Positions 54,858-63,336 of a stretch of 64,000 nt of DNA are shown here, piece by piece; within the stretch, counting starts at the first letter, position 1; every line of letters begins with the position of its first letter. The notes below the pieces were generated by a model, which saw nothing but the letters and a program-made list of their open reading frames with translations, made no database searches and was not told where the DNA came from. Position numbers and translations under genes: made by a program. The stretch is from Actinomycetota bacterium (GTDB taxonomy: Bacteria > Actinomycetota > UBA4738 > HRBIN12): positions 124,001 through 188,000 of the forward strand of contig DASQWI010000017.1 in assembly GCA_035640355.1 (NCBI GenBank). The letters are read 5' to 3'.

Positions 54858-54863
54858 TAGAAT
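54858..54863 (+). promoter_or_regulatory. -10 element (TAGAAT) upstream of rodZ-like gene
   Basis: TAGAAT would start transcription near 54870, giving a leader of about 20 nt before ATG 54890. A GTG at 54873, 9 nt after the hexamer, opens only a 10-codon out-of-frame peptide overlapping the rodZ start and is probably not meaningful. Confidence 0.4.
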
Positions 54864-54889
54864 CGAGGACCCGTGGCCGGAAGAACGCG

Positions 54890-55606
54890 ATGCAGCACGG
54901 CGTGACGGACCTCGGTCCGAGCCTGCGCAAGGTCCGCACGGCGCGGGGCCTCACTCTCGAGGAGGCGGCCCGAGACACGCGGATCCGCTCCGAGTTCCTC
55001 GACGCGATCGAGAACGAGGACTACGAGCGCCTCCTGGGCGATGTCCACGTGCGAGGGTGCCTGCGCACGTACGCGTCGTACCTACGTCTCTCGCCCGACC
55101 GCGTCGTCGATGTCTACACCGAGAACCGCCCCGAACCGCTGCTCACGAAGACGCCGCCGCCCGCCCAGCCCGAGCCGATCATGGGGATGGGGACTCCTCG
55201 CCGGCGTGACGACCACCGGCTGTTCGTCATGGTCGCCGCGACCTTGCTCGTCCTCGCCGCGGCGTTCGGTGTGCTGTCGGCTCGGCAGCCCGCTCCGCCG
55301 CCCGCCGAGCTTCCGTCCGCAGCGCCGCCGGTCGAAACGGGATCGGCCCGCCCCATCACCGTGGCCGTCCTGGCGGAGGATCCCGTCGACGTCGCGATCG
55401 AATCCGACGGCAGCGCTGCGGAGCCGTTCAGCCTGGACGCCGGCGAGGGGCGAACGTTCGAGGCCGATCGAACGATCACCGTGCGTCTATCCGAAGGAGG
55501 AACAACGCAGGTCAGCGTGAACGGCACCGACTACGGCGTCGTCGGGCGCGAGGGGCGCCCGTGGCAGCGCACCTTCGAGTACCAACCCACCTCGCCCTCG
55601 TCGTGA
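54890..55606 (+). CDS. RodZ-like helix-turn-helix membrane protein
   Basis: A 238-residue protein with RodZ layout: cytoplasmic Xre-type HTH (LGPSLRKVRTARGLTLEEAARDT... IRSEFLDAIENEDY, key residues about 5-75), a transmembrane helix (about 105-125, LFVMVAATLLVLAAAFGVL), then an extracytoplasmic domain (DUF4115-like, about 160-230). RodZ links MreB to the cell-wall elongation machinery, but mreB is not in this window. The HTH/TM/DUF4115 arrangement is also called a cytoskeletal protein in actinobacteria. The stop overlaps cinA (GTGA). Confidence 0.8.
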   Translation: MQHGVTDLGPSLRKVRTARGLTLEEAARDTRIRSEFLDAIENEDYERLLGDVHVRGCLRTYASYLRLSPDRVVDVYTENRPEPLLTKTPPPAQPEPIMGMGTPRRRDDHRLFVMVAATLLVLAAAFGVLSARQPAPPPAELPSAAPPVETGSARPITVAVLAEDPVDVAIESDGSAAEPFSLDAGEGRTFEADRTITVRLSEGGTTQVSVNGTDYGVVGREGRPWQRTFEYQPTSPSS

Positions 55607-56868
55607 GGGCCGAGGTCGTTGCGGTGGGCACCGAGATCCTCCTAGGGCAGATCTCGAACTCCAACGCACAGTGGATCGGCGAGCGTCTGGCGGCGATCGG
55701 CGTCGACGTACTCCATCACCAGACGGTGGGCGACAACGTCGAGCGCATCGTCGACGGTCTTTCGCTCGCGGCGTCGCGCGCCGATGTGGCGATCGTCACG
55801 GGCGGACTCGGTCCGACACAGGACGACGTCACGCGCCAAGCGCTCGCCAAGCTCGCCGGCGTGGAGCTCGAACGCCGTCCCGAGCTCGAACGGGCCATCC
55901 GCGACACGTTCGCCCGTGCCGGCCGGGAGATGCCGAAGTCCAACCTCGTGCAGGCCGACGTGCCGGTTGGGGCGCGTTCGATCCCGGCGGAGCGAGGCAC
56001 GGCGCCCGGCATCGTGCTCGAGCTCGACGGATCGCGGATCTACACGCTCCCGGGCGTTCCTGCAGAGATGCGCGAGATGATGGAACGCACGGTCCTCCGC
56101 GAGCTCGAATCGCTGGCGGGTCCGGCCACGATCGTCTCCAGGACGATCCGGTGCGTGGGGATCGCGGAGTCGCGCGTCGCCGAGATCCTCGACGAGCTGT
56201 TCCACGGCTCGACGAACCCGACCGTGGCGTATCTCGCCGGCGGGGGAGAGGTCCGCGTTCGCCTCACCGCGAAGGCTGCATCCGTGGAGGAAGCCGGAGC
56301 GCTCCTCGCACCGCTCGCTCGCGACGTCGCCGAACGCATCGGCGAGTTCGTCACGTCGACGTCGGACGAGGAATTGGACGAGGTGGTCGGTCGGCTGCTC
56401 CGCGCCGCGGGGAAGACGATCGCGTGCGCCGAGTCCCTCACCGGCGGCGCGCTGTCCGCGCGGTTGGCGCACGCGCCGGGCGCGTCCGACTACCTGCTCG
56501 GTTCGGCGGTGTGCTACTCGGTCGAGGCAAAGCGCCAGATCCTCGACGTCTCGCAGGAGACGATCGACGGTCCGGGCGTCGTGAGCCGAGAAACTGCAGC
56601 CGAGATGGCGGCCGGCGCACGGCGGCTGTTCGGCGCCGACGTCACGCTGTCGACGACGGGAGCCGCCGGTCCCGAACCACACGACGGCGCCGAGCCCGGA
56701 ACGGTGTGGGTCGGGATCCAAGCGGACGGTGTGGCCCACCAGCGGCGCATCCGCGCGCCCGGCGATCGCGACATGGTCGTTCGGTGGTCGGAGCAGGCCG
56801 CGCTCGATCTGGCACGAAGGCACCTCGAAGGCCTTCCCCTCCCCGACGCCGATCGCGTCGTCCACTGA
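55603..56868 (+). CDS. cinA: CinA: competence/damage-inducible protein, NMN deamidase
   Basis: A 421-residue two-domain protein. The N-terminal MoCF-like domain (AEVVAVGTEILLGQISNSN, IVTGGLGPTQDD) acts as an ADP-ribose pyrophosphatase; the C-terminal PncC domain (IACAESLTGGALSARLA, YLLGSAVCYSVEAK, STTGAAGPEPHDG) is NMN deamidase, both in pyridine nucleotide recycling. In many actinobacteria and firmicutes cinA is cotranscribed with recA and linked to DNA repair or competence. GTG 55603 overlaps the rodZ-like stop. A 26-nt tandem duplication spans its stop codon. Confidence 0.92.
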   Translation: MRAEVVAVGTEILLGQISNSNAQWIGERLAAIGVDVLHHQTVGDNVERIVDGLSLAASRADVAIVTGGLGPTQDDVTRQALAKLAGVELERRPELERAIRDTFARAGREMPKSNLVQADVPVGARSIPAERGTAPGIVLELDGSRIYTLPGVPAEMREMMERTVLRELESLAGPATIVSRTIRCVGIAESRVAEILDELFHGSTNPTVAYLAGGGEVRVRLTAKAASVEEAGALLAPLARDVAERIGEFVTSTSDEELDEVVGRLLRAAGKTIACAESLTGGALSARLAHAPGASDYLLGSAVCYSVEAKRQILDVSQETIDGPGVVSRETAAEMAAGARRLFGADVTLSTTGAAGPEPHDGAEPGTVWVGIQADGVAHQRRIRAPGDRDMVVRWSEQAALDLARRHLEGLPLPDADRVVH

Positions 56869-56909
56869 TGCCGCGCGACCGCGTCCTCGACTGATGGCGC
56901 GCGACCGCG
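56864..56909 (+). repeat. 26-nt tandem duplication at the cinA-thpR junction
   Basis: ACTGATGCCGCGCGACCGCG at 56864 is followed 26 nt later (56890) by ACTGATGGCGCGCGACCGCG, one mismatch in 20. Each unit contains a stop-start TGATG. The first, at the cinA stop, opens an 8-codon frame (MPRDRVLD) that ends exactly at the second TGATG, where thpR starts. A slippage event has therefore duplicated the stop-restart junction. Confidence 0.75.
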
Positions 56910-57478
56910 CGACGCGCCCCGAAGCCAGACCGTTGCGACTGTTCGTGGCGTTCGACATCCCCGAGGACATCCGGAACGCCGTCGAGAGCGCCGTCGCGCC
57001 GTGGCGGGAGCGCTACCCGAGGGCGAAGTGGGTGCCAAAGCCGAACCAACACGTGACGCTCAAGTTCCTCGGCGCGACGTGGCCGAGGCTCGTCGAGTGG
57101 GTACGCGACAGCGTGGGACAAGCGGCGCGGGCGAACGAACGAGCGCGAACGCGGGTCACCGGGCTCGGCGCGTTCCCGAACGAACGACGTGGCCGGGTCC
57201 TGTGGGCGGGTCTCGACGACGATGGTCGCCGGCTTGCACGGATCGCGGCCTCGCTCGACGAGGGGCTGTTGCGGGAGTTCGCTGCGGAGAAGCGAGCGTT
57301 CACCCCACACCTCACCGTCGCGCGGTTCGAACCGTCTGTCGAGCTCCAGGGGCTCGAGGACGTGACGTTCGAGAGCGATCCGTTCGACGTGGACCGGATC
57401 GTCCTGTACCGCAGCCACCTCAGGCGACCCGCGCCGCTCTACGAACGGCTCGCGACGTTCGGGCTCGCGGATGCTTGA
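56894..57478 (+). CDS. thpR: RNA 2',3'-cyclic phosphodiesterase (2H family, ThpR)
   Basis: A 194-residue 2H phosphoesterase with both HxTx motifs: HVTLKFLG (about residue 53) and HLTVARF (about 138). These enzymes open 2',3'-cyclic phosphates on RNA or, in reverse, ligate tRNA halves; the biological substrate in bacteria is unclear. Position between cinA and recA is recurrent in actinobacteria. ATG 56894 overlaps the duplicated stop. The recA SOS promoter begins inside its last codons, so it is not under LexA control itself. Confidence 0.9.
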   Translation: MARDRATRPEARPLRLFVAFDIPEDIRNAVESAVAPWRERYPRAKWVPKPNQHVTLKFLGATWPRLVEWVRDSVGQAARANERARTRVTGLGAFPNERRGRVLWAGLDDDGRRLARIAASLDEGLLREFAAEKRAFTPHLTVARFEPSVELQGLEDVTFESDPFDVDRIVLYRSHLRRPAPLYERLATFGLADA

Positions 57479-57503
57479 CCTCGAACACCTGTTCGAATAG
57501 CGT
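57475..57503 (+). promoter_or_regulatory. recA promoter with LexA (SOS) box in the spacer
   Basis: TTGACC (57475-57480), a 17-nt spacer, TAGCGT (57498-57503). The spacer is almost entirely the perfect palindrome TCGAACACCTGTTCGA (57481-57496), matching the actinobacterial/firmicute LexA consensus TCGAAC-N4-GTTCGA. LexA binding would exclude RNA polymerase; RecA filament formation after DNA damage would relieve it. The -35 overlaps the thpR stop codon. Confidence 0.88.
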
Positions 57504-57646
57504 TGGAGTTGCGTCGAACGGGTTTCACCGCTGTAATCACAGGAGCGTCATTCATGTCGGACCCTCGCGGTAGCGTGCGCGGCTCACGAGAGGAGCTCGC
57601 CGGCGTGGTCGCGCGGTGGGCGCAGGAGAGGAAAGGGGCTTCGCGG

Positions 57647-58774
<1,128 letters not shown>

Positions 58775-58777
58775 GTC

Positions 58778-59275
58778 GTGCGCAGAACCGCTCGAGCGAA
58801 GAACCCGCTCGACTGTCACGAACGCGCGTTGCGCCTCCTCGCCGTGCGCCCCCGGGCTCGCCGGGAGCTCGAGATCCGGCTGCTCCGAGCGGGGTTCGAG
58901 CGTGACGAGGTCGAGGGAGAGCTCGCTCGCCTCGAGGCGGTCGGCCTGATCGACGACGAGGACTTCGCTCGCCAGGCCGCCGAGCACGAGCTCACCGTTC
59001 GCCGGTCGGGACGGCGCGCGGTGACGTCGAGGCTGGCGGCTAGGGGCGTCGGCCGAGAGACGATCGAGCGAACGCTTACCGAGCTCGACGCAGGTGACGA
59101 AGAGGATCGGGCGCTGGAGCTCGCCCGGGCTCGGATCACCCGCCTCGGCGCACTCGACCCGCAGGCCGCGTACCGAAGCCTCGTCCCGTTCCTCCAGCGG
59201 CGGGGGTACGCGCCCGGCGTCGCCCACCGAGCGGCCTCGCGAGCGCTCGGGCTCGACGATGGAGACGCCTTCTGA
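58778..59275 (+). CDS. recX: Regulatory protein RecX
   Basis: A 165-residue modulator that caps and limits RecA filaments. Three-helix RecX repeats are visible: ALRLLAVRPRARRELEIRLLRAGF, VGLIDDEDFARQAAEHEL and SLVPFLQRRGYAPGVAHRAASRAL, given here by their conserved R-x-R-x-E-L and DDxxFAR-like cores. Directly downstream of recA as in most bacteria, and so likely SOS-induced with it. GTG 58778 starts 3 nt after the recA stop. The N-terminus is basic. Confidence 0.9.
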   Translation: MRRTARAKNPLDCHERALRLLAVRPRARRELEIRLLRAGFERDEVEGELARLEAVGLIDDEDFARQAAEHELTVRRSGRRAVTSRLAARGVGRETIERTLTELDAGDEEDRALELARARITRLGALDPQAAYRSLVPFLQRRGYAPGVAHRAASRALGLDDGDAF

Positions 59276-59308
59276 CCTGCGGCGATGGCGCGCGGCGGGG
59301 TCTCACCC

Positions 59309-59337
59309 TTGCCCTTCCCGGCCACAGGCCGTAGATT
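59309..59337 (+). promoter_or_regulatory. rny promoter
   Basis: TTGCCC (59309-59314) and TAGATT (59332-59337) are 17 nt apart, a good sigma-A-type promoter. Transcription from about 59344 would give rny an untranslated leader of roughly 200 nt. A degenerate SOS-like half-site overlaps the start region (59359-59374). Confidence 0.5.
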
Positions 59338-59424
59338 CGAATCAAAGACGGCTCATCGACCAACAACTGTTCGACACGTGCCTGAGACGTATCTGACCGA
59401 CCAGTCCACGCAGGGAACACATCG

Positions 59425-59470
59425 GATCTGGGGCCGAGAGGGGCCTCCGGGCTTCGGTTCACCCTAGATC
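59425..59470 (+). promoter_or_regulatory. Structured rny leader hairpin
   Basis: In the long rny leader, GATCTGGGG (59425-59433) pairs with CCCTAGATC (59462-59470) with one G-U, enclosing GAGGGGCCTCC-type inner pairing. The gap before the ATG (59471-59542) contains GGAGGAG 6 nt upstream of the start. Nothing else was recognised in the 267-nt recX-rny spacer. Autoregulation of RNase Y or RNase E through their leaders is known elsewhere. Confidence 0.4.
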
Positions 59471-59542
59471 ACCACCTCGGACGCTTGGCCGAACAGGGCC
59501 CGATGGGCCTGCATTCGGTCGTTTGCGTTTGGAGGAGTAACG

Positions 59543-61075
59543 ATGGATGCGGTCGTGGTGGGCGTGGTGGCGCTCGCGGTGGGTTTCGGCGTCGGGTTCC
59601 TCGTCAGGAAGGTTCTCGGGCAGACCCAGGCCGAGAGCGCCGAGGCTCGTGCTCAGAAGGTGATCCTGGAAGCTGAGCGGGAGGCCGAACGCCTCACCCG
59701 CGAGGCGCTGGTCGAAGCCAAGGACGAGATCGGAGCGATCCGCAGGGACACGGAGGAGGAGTTCCGCACCCGGCGCGAGGAGGTCAAGCGTCAGGAGGAA
59801 CGGCTCTCCCAGAAGGACCAGGCAGCCGAGGCCAAGATCGACGAGCTCGCTCGACGGGCCGAGGAGCTCGACGACCGCGACCGGACCCTCCAGATGGTCC
59901 GGCAACAGCTCGAGCACGCTGCCGAACAGCACCGCAGGCGTCTCGAGCAGGTCGCGCAGATGACCGCACAGGAAGCGCGCGACGCCCTGAAGGCGCAGGT
60001 GATGGACGAGGCTCGCCGCGACGCCATGGCCACCGTCCGCGAGATCGAGCAGCGGGCGCGAGAGCAGGGCGAGGAGCGTGCGCGCAAGATCGTCACGATC
60101 GCCATCCAGCGCGTCGCTTCCGAACATACGAGTGAGTCGACCGTCTCCGTGTTCTCGCTCCCGTCCGAGGACATGAAGGGACGGATCATCGGTCGTGAGG
60201 GACGGAACATCCGCGCGTTCGAGAGCACGACCGGCGTGAACCTCATCATCGACGACACGCCCGAGGCGGTGGTGCTGTCGTCGTTCGACCCGGTCCGGCG
60301 GGAGACGGCGAGGCTGACACTCGAGAAGCTCGTTCAGGACGGCCGGATTCATCCTGCTCGGATTGAGGAGACCTTCGAGCGCTCACAGCGTGAGATCGAT
60401 GAGCAGATCAAGCGCGCCGGCGAGGAGGCCGTGCTCGACGTCGGCATCACCGACATGCACCCCGAGATGATCCGGCTGCTGGGGCGATTGCAGTTCCGAA
60501 CCTCGTACGGGCAGAACGTGCTGAAGCATCTCGTCGAGTCCGCACACATCGCGTCGGCGATCGCGTCGGAGCTCGGCATCGATCCGGCGATCCCCAAGCG
60601 GGGCGCCCTCCTGCACGACGTCGGGAAGGCAGTGACGCACGAGATCGAGGGGTCCCACGCGATCATCGGCGCCGAGATCGCCCGCCGGATGAAGGAATCG
60701 CCGGAGGTCGTCCATTGCATCGAGTCGCACCACGGCGAGGTCGAGCAGCGCACCGTCGAGGCGGTGATCGCGCAGATCGCCGACGGCATCTCGGGCGGCC
60801 GGCCCGGCGCTCGTCGGGAGAGCCTGGAGACCTACATCAAGCGGCTCGAGCGGCTCGAGGAGATCTGCAACACGTACCCGGGCGTGGAGAAGGTCTACGC
60901 GATGCAGGCCGGACGAGAGGTCCGCGTCATGGTCAAGCCGCAGGACGTGGACGATCTGGCCGCGCAGATCCTCGCCCGCGATATCGCCAAGCAGGTGGAG
61001 GAGGAGCTCCAGTACCCGGGCCAGATCAAGATCACGGTGGTGAGGGAGACGCGCTCGGTCGAGTACGCGAAGTAG
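59543..61075 (+). CDS. rny: Ribonuclease Y
   Basis: A 510-residue membrane-anchored endoribonuclease initiating mRNA decay. One N-terminal transmembrane helix (about 4-22), a long charged coiled coil (about 30-200), a KH domain with GRIIGREGRN (213-222) and the HD domain with catalytic His358-Asp359 (LLHDVGKAVTHE), flanked by other HD ligands (HIASAIASELG, ESHHGE). Full length and intact. RNase Y is typical of firmicutes and of some deep actinobacteria. ATG 59543 follows GGAGGAG. The gene is followed by miaB whose -10 overlaps its stop. Confidence 0.95.
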   Translation: MDAVVVGVVALAVGFGVGFLVRKVLGQTQAESAEARAQKVILEAEREAERLTREALVEAKDEIGAIRRDTEEEFRTRREEVKRQEERLSQKDQAAEAKIDELARRAEELDDRDRTLQMVRQQLEHAAEQHRRRLEQVAQMTAQEARDALKAQVMDEARRDAMATVREIEQRAREQGEERARKIVTIAIQRVASEHTSESTVSVFSLPSEDMKGRIIGREGRNIRAFESTTGVNLIIDDTPEAVVLSSFDPVRRETARLTLEKLVQDGRIHPARIEETFERSQREIDEQIKRAGEEAVLDVGITDMHPEMIRLLGRLQFRTSYGQNVLKHLVESAHIASAIASELGIDPAIPKRGALLHDVGKAVTHEIEGSHAIIGAEIARRMKESPEVVHCIESHHGEVEQRTVEAVIAQIADGISGGRPGARRESLETYIKRLERLEEICNTYPGVEKVYAMQAGREVRVMVKPQDVDDLAAQILARDIAKQVEEELQYPGQIKITVVRETRSVEYAK

Positions 61076-61078
61076 CCT
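61073..61078 (+). promoter_or_regulatory. -10 element (TAGCCT) overlapping the rny stop
   Basis: TAGCCT begins with the rny TAG stop and ends 9 nt before the miaB ATG at 61088, without a Shine-Dalgarno. A leader of only about 2-3 nt is implied. Confidence 0.45.
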
Positions 61079-61087
61079 GATCGAACG

Positions 61088-62410
61088 ATGAGCGATCGCC
61101 GGTACCTCCTGCGCACCTTCGGGTGTCAGATGAACGAGCACGACTCCGAGCGGATCGCCGGCCTGCTCACCGCCGACGGGTACGTGCCGACGGACCAGGC
61201 GGTGGATGCGTCCGTGGTCGTGTTCAACACGTGCGCCGTGCGCGAGAACGCCGACAACCGCCTGTACGGCAACCTGGGTCACCTCCGCCCGCTGAAGGAG
61301 AAGAACCCGCGGATGCGGATCGTCGTGGCCGGATGCCTGGCACAGAAGGACGGCGGCTCGATCCAGCGGCGGGCGCCCTGGGTGGACGTCGTCATCGGCA
61401 CGCACGCCCTCCCCGGGTTGCTCGACCTGTTGCATCGCGCCGAGATCGACGGGCCGCAGCTCGACGTTCGCGAGCAGACCGAGACCTTCCCCAGCGCGTT
61501 GCCGGCGCTCCGTGAGGTCGAGCACCACGCGTGGGTTTCCATCGCCGTGGGGTGCGACAACGCGTGCACGTTCTGCATCGTCCCGCTCGTGCGGGGTCCG
61601 CAGCTGTCGCGCCCGATCGGCGACATCCTTGCCGAGGTGCAGGCGCTCGGGCGGCGGGGCGTCGTCGAGGTCACCCTGCTCGGCCAGAACGTCAACACGT
61701 ACGGCCGTGACCTGACCGTTCCCGACTCGCCGCGCAGGCCGCTGTTCGCGGAGCTGCTCCGAGCGGTCAACGACGTCGACGGTCTTCGCCGGATCCGGTT
61801 CACCAGCCCACACCCGCACGACTTCACACCGGACGTGATCGACGCCATGGCCGACAGCGACAAGGTGTGCGAGCACATCCACTTCCCGCTGCAATCAGGG
61901 TCCGATCGCGTCCTGCGGGTGATGCGCCGTTCCTACCGGCGCGAGCGCTACCTCGGCTGGCTCGATCGGATCCGCGCCGCCATCCCGCAGGTCGCGGTGA
62001 GCACCGACATCATCGTTGGGTTCCCTGGAGAGACCGAAGACGACTTCGAGGACACGCTTGACGTCGTCGCGCGCGCGCGGTTCGACCAGGCCTATACGTT
62101 CCAGTACTCGCCGAGGCCGGGGACGACCGCGGCTGCGATGCCCGATCAGCTCCCGAAAGACGTCGTGCAGGCGCGGTTCGATCGACTCGTCGCCCTGCAG
62201 CAGGAGATCTCCCTCGAGCGGATGCGTGAACAAGTCGGCACCACGGTCGAGATCCTCGTCGAGGGCACCGGCCGGAAGGGGCGTCTCCAAGGTCGAACGC
62301 GAACGAACCGCGTGGTCCACCTGGATGGCGATCACGCGCCCGGAACGTTCCTCGACACTCGGATCGTGGCCGCGCGCTCGCATCACCTCGAGGGTGAGCT
62401 CGTCGGCTGA
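61088..62410 (+). CDS. miaB: tRNA-2-methylthio-N6-dimethylallyladenosine synthase
   Basis: A 440-residue radical-SAM methylthiotransferase acting on tRNA position 37. Two Fe-S clusters are evident: the auxiliary one from Cys13 (FGCQMNEHD), Cys49 (NTCAV) and Cys83 (AGCLAQK), and the radical cluster Cys156-x3-Cys160-x2-Cys163 ([11 protein letters not shown]). A C-terminal TRAM domain (about 375-440, [20 protein letters not shown]) binds tRNA. It acts after MiaA, encoded immediately downstream with a 1-nt overlap. Complete and probably functional. Confidence 0.96.
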   Translation: MSDRRYLLRTFGCQMNEHDSERIAGLLTADGYVPTDQAVDASVVVFNTCAVRENADNRLYGNLGHLRPLKEKNPRMRIVVAGCLAQKDGGSIQRRAPWVDVVIGTHALPGLLDLLHRAEIDGPQLDVREQTETFPSALPALREVEHHAWVSIAVGCDNACTFCIVPLVRGPQLSRPIGDILAEVQALGRRGVVEVTLLGQNVNTYGRDLTVPDSPRRPLFAELLRAVNDVDGLRRIRFTSPHPHDFTPDVIDAMADSDKVCEHIHFPLQSGSDRVLRVMRRSYRRERYLGWLDRIRAAIPQVAVSTDIIVGFPGETEDDFEDTLDVVARARFDQAYTFQYSPRPGTTAAAMPDQLPKDVVQARFDRLVALQQEISLERMREQVGTTVEILVEGTGRKGRLQGRTRTNRVVHLDGDHAPGTFLDTRIVAARSHHLEGELVG

Positions 62411-63336
62411 TGGCTGCGGGCGGCGAGCCCTTCTTCGCGCTCGTCGGTGCCACCGCATCAGGTAAGACCGAAGCGGCCATCTCGCTCGCCGAACGCCTCA
62501 GCGCCGAGATCGTTTCCGTGGACTCGATGCTCGTCTACCGCGGCATGGACGTGGGGACGGCGAAGCCGACCGTCGCCGAGCGGGCCCGCGTCCCGCATCA
62601 CCTGATCGACGTGGCCGAGCCATCCCAGCCGTTCAGCGTCGCCAGGTACCAGGCGCTGGCGCGAGACGCCGTCGCGCGGATCCGTTCACGTGGCCGACGC
62701 GTGCTCCTCGTCGGCGGAACCGTCCTGTACTACCGCGCTGTCGTCGACGATCTCTCGTTCCCGGCGACCGATCCGATACTGCGGGGAGAGCTCGAGCGGG
62801 AAGCCGAGCGCGTCGGGGCGCGGACGATGTACGAGCGGCTCGCCGCGATCGATCCGATCGCCGCCTCCAAGATCGAAGAGGGGAACGTCCGGCGTACCGT
62901 TCGAGCGCTGGAGGTAGTGGAGCTCACCGGTCGTCCGTTCTCCAGCTTCGCGTCCGAGTGGGAGAGCTACGCGCCCGAACGGGTGCGAGCCGCCGGGGTG
63001 CAGGTGCCACGCGACCTGCTGTGGAAACGGATCGAGGCGCGGGTGACGGGACAGCTCGAGAACGGCGTTCTCGACGAGGTTCGTGCGCTGATCGACCGAG
63101 GTTTCGGCGGATGGCTCACGTCGTCGCAGGCCATCGGGTACGCTGAGTTCGCCCAGCACGTGACCGGCGGCATCACGCTCGACGACGCGGTCGCGGCGAT
63201 CGTGAAGCGGACGAAGGGTCTTGCACGCCGGCAGCTCGCCTTCCTTCGGAGGGATCCGAGGATCCGATGGTTCGAGGCGGGAGCCGACGGTGCGGCGGCG
63301 CTCGTCGATGACATCGCGGAGTACCTCGATGGATGA
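62410..63336 (+). CDS. miaA: tRNA dimethylallyltransferase
   Basis: A 308-residue transferase adding the isopentenyl group to A37 of tRNA. The P-loop is GATASGKT (13-20), substrate motifs are SVDSMLVYRGMDVGTAKPT (Asp catalytic) and the insertion domain with VGGTVLYYRAVVDDL and GNVRRTVRALEVVELTGRPFS. The C-terminal arm ends in a short basic tail. Its substrate dimethylallyl diphosphate comes from the MEP pathway represented here by dxr and ispG. The start overlaps miaB by 1 nt; the end overlaps dapF by 8 nt. Confidence 0.96.
   Translation: MAAGGEPFFALVGATASGKTEAAISLAERLSAEIVSVDSMLVYRGMDVGTAKPTVAERARVPHHLIDVAEPSQPFSVARYQALARDAVARIRSRGRRVLLVGGTVLYYRAVVDDLSFPATDPILRGELEREAERVGARTMYERLAAIDPIAASKIEEGNVRRTVRALEVVELTGRPFSSFASEWESYAPERVRAAGVQVPRDLLWKRIEARVTGQLENGVLDEVRALIDRGFGGWLTSSQAIGYAEFAQHVTGGITLDDAVAAIVKRTKGLARRQLAFLRRDPRIRWFEAGADGAAALVDDIAEYLDG

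Noticed and set aside
54873-54905. 10-codon GTG frame 9 nt after TAGAAT, overlapping rodZ start
   Set aside because: It could be a leaderless upstream peptide, but it is short, out of frame and has no supporting residue pattern.
59285-59467. 60-codon open frame in the recX-rny gap
   Set aside because: No ribosome-binding site, weak codon bias, no recognisable motif, and it overlaps the likely rny promoter and leader fold.
62342-62351. GGAACGTTCC inside miaB, the core of the iol operator
   Set aside because: It is within conserved coding sequence, lacks the outer TT/AA bases, and is far from any promoter; chance is likely.
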